Of a DNA stretch of 23,492 nt, positions 17,740 through 23,492 are shown in pieces. Position 1 is the stretch's first letter. Every line of letters starts with the position of its first letter. Source of the DNA: Ophiosphaerella korrae (taxonomy: Eukaryota; Ascomycota; Dothideomycetes; Pleosporales; Phaeosphaeriaceae); contig JALNQF010000552.1 in the NCBI GenBank assembly GCA_028456385.1, forward strand, positions 1-23,492. Direction: 5' to 3'. Under the pieces are notes generated by a model. The model made no database searches. It was not told the DNA's origin and saw only the letters and a list, made by a program, of their open reading frames with translations. The translations under genes and the position numbers were made by a program.

Positions 17740-20570
17740 TTAAGTTTACTATATTATAGTTCTAGTTAAGGTTTCTAGCGCTCTCTTTTTACTAGTACTA
17801 GCGCTAACGTTCTAGAAAGAAATACGTACTAAAGAAGAGTAGTTTAACTACTTTATAGGTTATAAAGCTTTAGCTTATACTTACTATATATACTTAAGTA
17901 AGGGCGTACTTATACTAGGTATTAAACCTAGGTAGTAGTACTAGAGAAGGAAAAGACTTCTAAACCTACGTAAATTACTAGCGCTTAATTTATAAGAACT
18001 AAGTAATAAAGTACTCTAGACCCTACTAAAACCTTTACTAGCTAGCGCTAAAGATCTAAATCTCTATAAACTAATAGCTAAATATACTAATATAGTATAT
18101 AACTACTATAACTTAGCTTATTATACTATAACTTAGTTATATAAAAAATCTTCTATTTCCTTAAAAGCTAGCCTTTTAAACTAAAATAATACTAGCTTAT
18201 AACTTCTTTATTACTTAAACTAAGTATACTTATAAGATAAAGATATACTATAAATAGTAGACTATAGATCTAGTAAGAAACTAAAAGAACGCTCTAGAGC
18301 TACTATACTGTAAAAAATCTATAAAATATATACTAGAACTAGGTTCCTAAAAAAATAGACCTAGAGACTTACTATACTAACTACTCTAATAAAAAAAGTA
18401 CTAAGTAACTTCTAATAATATCTTTAGACTCCTTTATAGAAAGATAAAGGAAAATAGGTAATAGACTCTAAATCCTTTATTTAGCTAAGACTACTTAGTA
18501 AACTTAATTTCTAACCTAATATAATTCCCTAATAAGTACTAGGTACTTTTCTAGCTAATAGCTCTATAATAAACTTAGCTACTCCTAACTAACTTATTAT
18601 AGAAGAATTTACTCTAGATATAGACTTTACCTTCTTTAACTAAGGTAGCCCCCTAAAGTATAAACTAGTTACTAATATCTCTTTTAATAACTAGACTATA
18701 TTAAATAACTTAATTAATAATACCTAACTAAACGTTAGATAAGTATTATTACTTTAGCTTATACCTAAGCTTAAGATCTTAAAAGAGCTAAGAGATAACT
18801 TACTATTAAATACTATAATTAATAAAGACCTACTACTAAGAATAGTCTTTATATCTTAGAATAAACTTAAGAAATTACTTACTAAGTTTACTAAGCTCTA
18901 ACTCTTGTTTTGCACCCTACTACTAACCTTATACTAGGAAATTAAGGATAATAAACTTAGTAATTACTTATCTCTTAGAGAATTTACCTTAGCTAAAATA
19001 GTATTATACCTAGTAGTTGTAAATACCTAGATATAGGATACAATTAATATAGTAAATAAATAAAACTAGAGGCTTATAGCTAGAGTAAGTAAATTAGATA
19101 AATAACTCTCCTAATAAGATAACTAATTAGCTTAACTCTAAGAACGCTTAGCGTAATTACTACTAGACTATAACTATATTATAAAGTAATATAATACTTT
19201 AGGCTAAAGAGTTACTTAGTATAAAGCTTTATAAGAAGAAGCTATAGTAAAATATAACTACTTACGCAAAGTAGTAATCTACTAAGAAGACTTAATAGCT
19301 AAATAAACTAAGCTAGAAACCTTTAACTTTAATATACTAGCGTAGAAAGATATAGAACTACTTTATACTAAGATCTTACTACAAGGCTAGTAACCTAGCT
19401 TCTTTAAAAAAAAGTTTAAACTTTAAGTACTAGTAGTAAGCTACTATATCTTTAATAGAGAAGAGTTTACTTTAACTTTCTTCTTAACTAGTATCTAATA
19501 GCTAGCCTTTAATTTTTACTAGTATAAAGAATAAGAAGACTACTTTATAAAACTTCTATAATTTTTAGGTATAAGATACTATATAGATATTATATCCTTT
19601 ATCTAGTTTATATATAATTACTTTATTACTAATAGAAAAAAAAATATTAGCTTATAAACCTAAGCTAATATTATTATACGCTACTATATAGAATTAGCTT
19701 GCCTATACCTTACTATTCTAAATAGTATTACCTACTTATACTAAGAAGAATTTATATATTTCTTTATACTTTTTTACTAATTTAGTAATATAGATATAGT
19801 AAGATTAAGAGAAGTACGTTATAAAACCCTAGAAATAGCTAAATTTAGACTAGATTAACTAATCTACAAAACTACCTAGTTAGTATAGGCTAAATTCCTC
19901 TCTAAATTTAATAATATTAGCTTTAAACTATAATAGAACCTATAGCTATATAATATCTACCTTTAAAAAAAGCTACAACCTTAGCTTAGAGAAGCTACTA
20001 GTACTACCCCTAGTATCTATAATAGCCCTACTAATTTTTAAAAGATAGTCTTAATATTAGAAAATAAAGTAAATAATTACAACCTAGATATAGGCCTTAG
20101 GTAAACCTAGCTTTGTACCCTAGCGCCTATAAGAGCTAAACTAAGAGCGTAGATATAAAACTTTAAAGAAGAACTAGCTATAACTCTATAAGAACTAAAA
20201 TACTATTAACTATAACTAGATAGTATATTTAGAGGAATATACCTAACTAGCAAAAAGGCTACTATAATTAAAACTAAGAATACTAAAATAATTTTATACT
20301 AGGGCTATAGAAAGATAGGTGTTAAGAAGCTAGACTATACTACTTATAAATAAATAAAAGCTACTAGATCTAAAATACTTACTAATACTATAAACTACTA
20401 TATAGCCGCCTATATAGTAATAGACTTTAAAATAGATATAGAAATAGAAGACTAATTCTTTAAATATAACTCCTAACTAGATATAGAGCTAGAACTAGAG
20501 CCTAACTTAGACTAGGATTTAGAAAACGACGTTCCTTAGGCCTAAAGCCTTAACCTAAAGATTATATAAA
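17740..20570 (+). pseudogene. RIP-decayed Gypsy Gag
   Basis: Frame 2 stays in register for about 2.8 kb if TAG/TAA are read as former CAG/CAA. The start codon was not identified; coding-like sequence begins by about 17740 (ALFLLVLALTF, then KEIRTKEE). A long Gln/Leu-rich coiled-coil-like segment occupies about 19020-19230 (SKLDKQLSQQDNQLAQLQ with four Gln positions now stops). Near 20294-20340 a short YQGYRKIG-like segment (Q for a TAG codon) may be a ruined zinc knuckle. An acidic stretch with alternating Glu/Asp follows (about 20420-20530). A Gag role is inferred from position before pol and from this layout. Confidence 0.65.
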
Positions 20571-20839
20571 CTAGAAGAGCGTAATTAACTACTAAAGTAT
20601 AACTCCTAGTATAGCTATATCTTATATACTTACTTATAGAATATAGATAGTTTAGTATAAGAAACTACTAACTAATCTAATAGAAGCTAAGCTAAACTAA
20701 TTCTTATTTACTAGCTTTCTAGGTAAAGACCCTATAGTACTCTATATAGCTAGAACCTTAGCTAATAATAGAGCTAACGTAAACTTTATTTAATAAAAAT
20801 TTACTTAGAAGACTATAAAATTATAAACTATTTAGCTAC

Positions 20840-23492
20840 TTTAACTTATTATCTATAAAGGATATAATAGTTCTCTATCTAAGTCTATTATATATTAGGT
20901 TAAGTTCTACCTATAAGTAAGTATATATATTAAATAGACTTCTACTTATATTATTAAAAACGTAGGCTAATTTAACCTTATTTTAGGATTTTTATAGCGT
21001 AAAGCCTATACTATTAAACTTAACTACTACTATAGAACGTTATTATTCTCTAATACTTACTACTAATAGTACTACTAGATAACTAATAAAATCCCCTTAG
21101 TAGTATACTATAGTATACCTAGATATTACTCTACTATAGCTTTAAAGAAGCTAGTGCTTAAACTATTATCTACTTCTATAGAGCTACTAAGTAGGTACTC
21201 TAATAAGTATAAATAGAACTTGTTAATAGATATTTAAACTATTAGTTATTATATAATTAAGGCCTTTACTAGAAGAAGTAGATATATACTTATAGTACTT
21301 ACTTTAGATAGAATACTACTACTAGTATACTACTATAAAGTAGCTAGAGAAGTAGATTATATATAATTTTATAAACTACTACTTATAGTAGAGCTTAAAG
21401 ATATCTTGTTTATAGAACTACTCTAACTATATTAAGACTTAATACCTTATTTTAATAAGAAAGCTACTAAGAAACTTCTCCTTTATAAGCTATATAACCT
21501 AGAAATTACTTTTAAACTTAGTATAAAAATCCTAGACGCTAAACTTTACTTTTTTATTAGAAAATAAGATAAAGTAATCTAGAAATATATCTAAGAAATA
21601 GAAGGTAAGGGCTTTATTAGTAAATATAGCTCCCTAGCTAGGAATAACCTACTAATTATAGCTAAACTAGATAGTAGCTTATAAGTCTATATAGACTACT
21701 ATAAGCTAAACAAATCTACTATTAAAGACTAGTACTTTATTTTATTCTTTAGAGAAATACTAGCCTACCTAAATAAAGTAAAGATTTTCTCTAAATTTAA
21801 CGTAATATACACTTTTTACTACTTATATATTACCTTAAATTTAGAATAGCTAACTATATTTATTACCTACTTTAGTATATATACTTATAAGGTAGTACTC
21901 TTTAGCCTTATTAACGTACTAGCTACCTTTTAGCGCGCTATTAACTTAGCCCTACTAGAATATTTAGATAACTTCTATACTATATATATAGACAACGTCT
22001 TAATATACTCTAATAATAAAATAGACTATATCTAGTATATTTCTAAAGTACTTATATAACTAAAAAAGTAAGGTTTTTACGTAGACCCTAAAAAATCTAG
22101 CTTCTACGCTACCTTAGTTAAGTTTTTAAGTATAATTATCTCTAATAAAGAAATTATAATAGATTCCTCTAAAGTTAAAGCTATCTAAGAGTAGGAAATA
22201 CTAAAGACTACTAAAGAAGTCCTAGCCTTTCTAAGCTATACTAGATTTCTCTAGCACTTTATTAAGGATTACTTAAGCTTTGTCTTACTACTTACTAAGT
22301 TAATTAAGTCTAAGGTTATTACTAAACTTACTAAAGAAGATAGGCTACTCCTTTAAAAGACCTAGTACAAGCTCTTTATAATTACTTAAGAATATATAGA
22401 TACTTTTAATAAACTAAAAGCTACTTTCTAGCTAGGTATAGTTTTACTTTACTTTAACTCCTTAAAACTAATCTATATCTAAACTAATACTTCTAGGTAG
22501 GCTTTAAGTAGAGTAATAAGCTAACTAAACTAAGATAGAATCTAATAGCTAGTTAGCTTCTTTTTAAAAAAATACACCTTAGTAGAATATAATTATAATA
22601 TCTACAACCTAGAACTTATAGCTATAATCTAAGTATTTAAAGAATAGAAACTAGAGCTTATAGGTAGTCTATATATAATCTACGTTATAATAGACTACTA
22701 TAATTTAGAAACTTTTATAATAACTAAAAAGCTTAATTACTACTAGGCCTACTAGTTATTATTCCTATCCTAATTTAATTTCTATATTAAATACGTACTT
22801 AGTAATATAAACAAGGTTATAGACGCCCTAAGCTACTAACTATAGGATTACCCTATAGACAATTCTAATCTATAAGTATTAGGAGCTAACTAAATTATCC
22901 TAAGCCTTTAAGTTCTAGCCCTAAGCGTAAAACCTACTCTAGATATAGTAATTTACACTCTAAGCCTCGCAGACCTATAAAAGCTAGATAGATTTACGCT
23001 AGAATAAGCTACTATAGTATATACCTACCTTTACTATATTATAGGAATAAAACCTAAATTAGTAAACTTACTAGAGGATTTTCTACTACTCTATAATAAA
23101 GAACTAGACCTAGAACTCTTACTATATATTGTTAACTTACGCCTAATAAAAGAATTACTAGATATAGTATACTTAGAAGACTACGTAGCCTAAGCTATAT
23201 TTACTACTATAGATAGTAGATAATAAAAACTAATAAAAGCTTTCTATAAAGTAAGATACTACTTTTTATATACTAATATTAGCTTTACTAGATTAGAGAA
23301 AGAAAGGTACTTTTAAGTTAATAAAACGTATCTATATATTTTCTTAAACGCCTATCTACGCTACTAAATCTTTAATTTATACTATAACTATTAGTTAGTA
23401 GGCTATAAAGGACTATATAGTACGCTATATCTAATATATAAGTACTATTATTAGCTTAAGATACTCTAAGCTATTAAGTAATTTTATAATAT
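20840..23492 (+). pseudogene. RIP-decayed Gypsy Pol (protease region, RT, RNase H, partial integrase)
   Basis: Frame 1 reads as Gypsy Pol. A protease-to-RT linker precedes an entry motif with EGKGFISKYSS (about 21600). The RT core has VYIDYYKLNKSTIKD, FSKFNVI (first catalytic Asp now Asn, AAC at 21799) and the YIDD box as YIDN (21985-21996). RNase H begins near 22450 with its TDAS motif as TNTS (AAT at 22486). A linker and a zinc-binding integrase region (about 23290-23440, YNYQLVGYKGLYSTLYLI) follow. His and Cys positions of that zinc site are largely Tyr, as RIP would cause. The frame is offset by one from Gag. There are stops throughout, so it is not functional. Confidence 0.87.

Larger units (their letters stand above)
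17740..23492 (+). mobile_element. Ty3/Gypsy LTR retrotransposon, RIP-mutated, 3' end outside the window
   Basis: A decayed gag (frame 2) is followed by pol (frame 1), in the Gypsy order protease region, reverse transcriptase, RNase H, integrase. The integrase is cut by the window edge just after its zinc-binding region. No 5' LTR boundary or primer-binding site could be fixed. The element is as TA-rich as the Copia block. Confidence 0.87.

Overview
The window looks like a filamentous ascomycete genome (Pezizomycotina; a Dothideomycete is my guess). The signs are short introns with fungal splice signals, a fungal LIM-RhoGAP gene fragment, and very TA-rich DNA whose decayed transposons have CAG/CAA codons turned to TAG/TAA and GAY turned to AAY. 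That is the signature of repeat-induced point mutation (RIP, C-to-T mainly at CpA).

Layout. (1) About 1-7240 is RIP-mutated. It holds a Ty1/Copia polyprotein remnant on + (frame 1, 1 to about 4590), the start of its 3' LTR at 4831, and a complete Fot1/pogo DNA transposon (5094-6937) with terminal inverted repeats, a TA target duplication and a decayed DD35D transposase on -. (2) About 7560-12600 is a base-balanced island. It carries a 5'-incomplete Ser/Pro-rich, probably GPI-anchored protein (+), a two-exon DEDD-exonuclease-fold protein with substituted catalytic residues and an eroding 3' end (+), and an intact short-chain dehydrogenase/reductase (-). (3) 12600-15330 is a patchwork. A fragment of the Copia 3' end and LTR lies in inverted orientation as a roughly 350-bp-armed inverted repeat around a RIP-like spacer. 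It is followed by short tandem repeats and a captured 5' fragment of a LIM-RhoGAP gene whose leader occurs three times. (4) About 15330-23492 is again RIP-mutated. It has unidentified AT-rich DNA with repeat clusters, then a Ty3/Gypsy gag-pol remnant on + from about 17750 that runs off the right edge.

The SDR is the only gene that looks fully intact. The genes do not form a pathway. The window reads as a small gene island between RIP-silenced transposon blocks, with gene erosion and fragment capture at its edges. All identifications come from reading translations and motifs by eye; no search was run.
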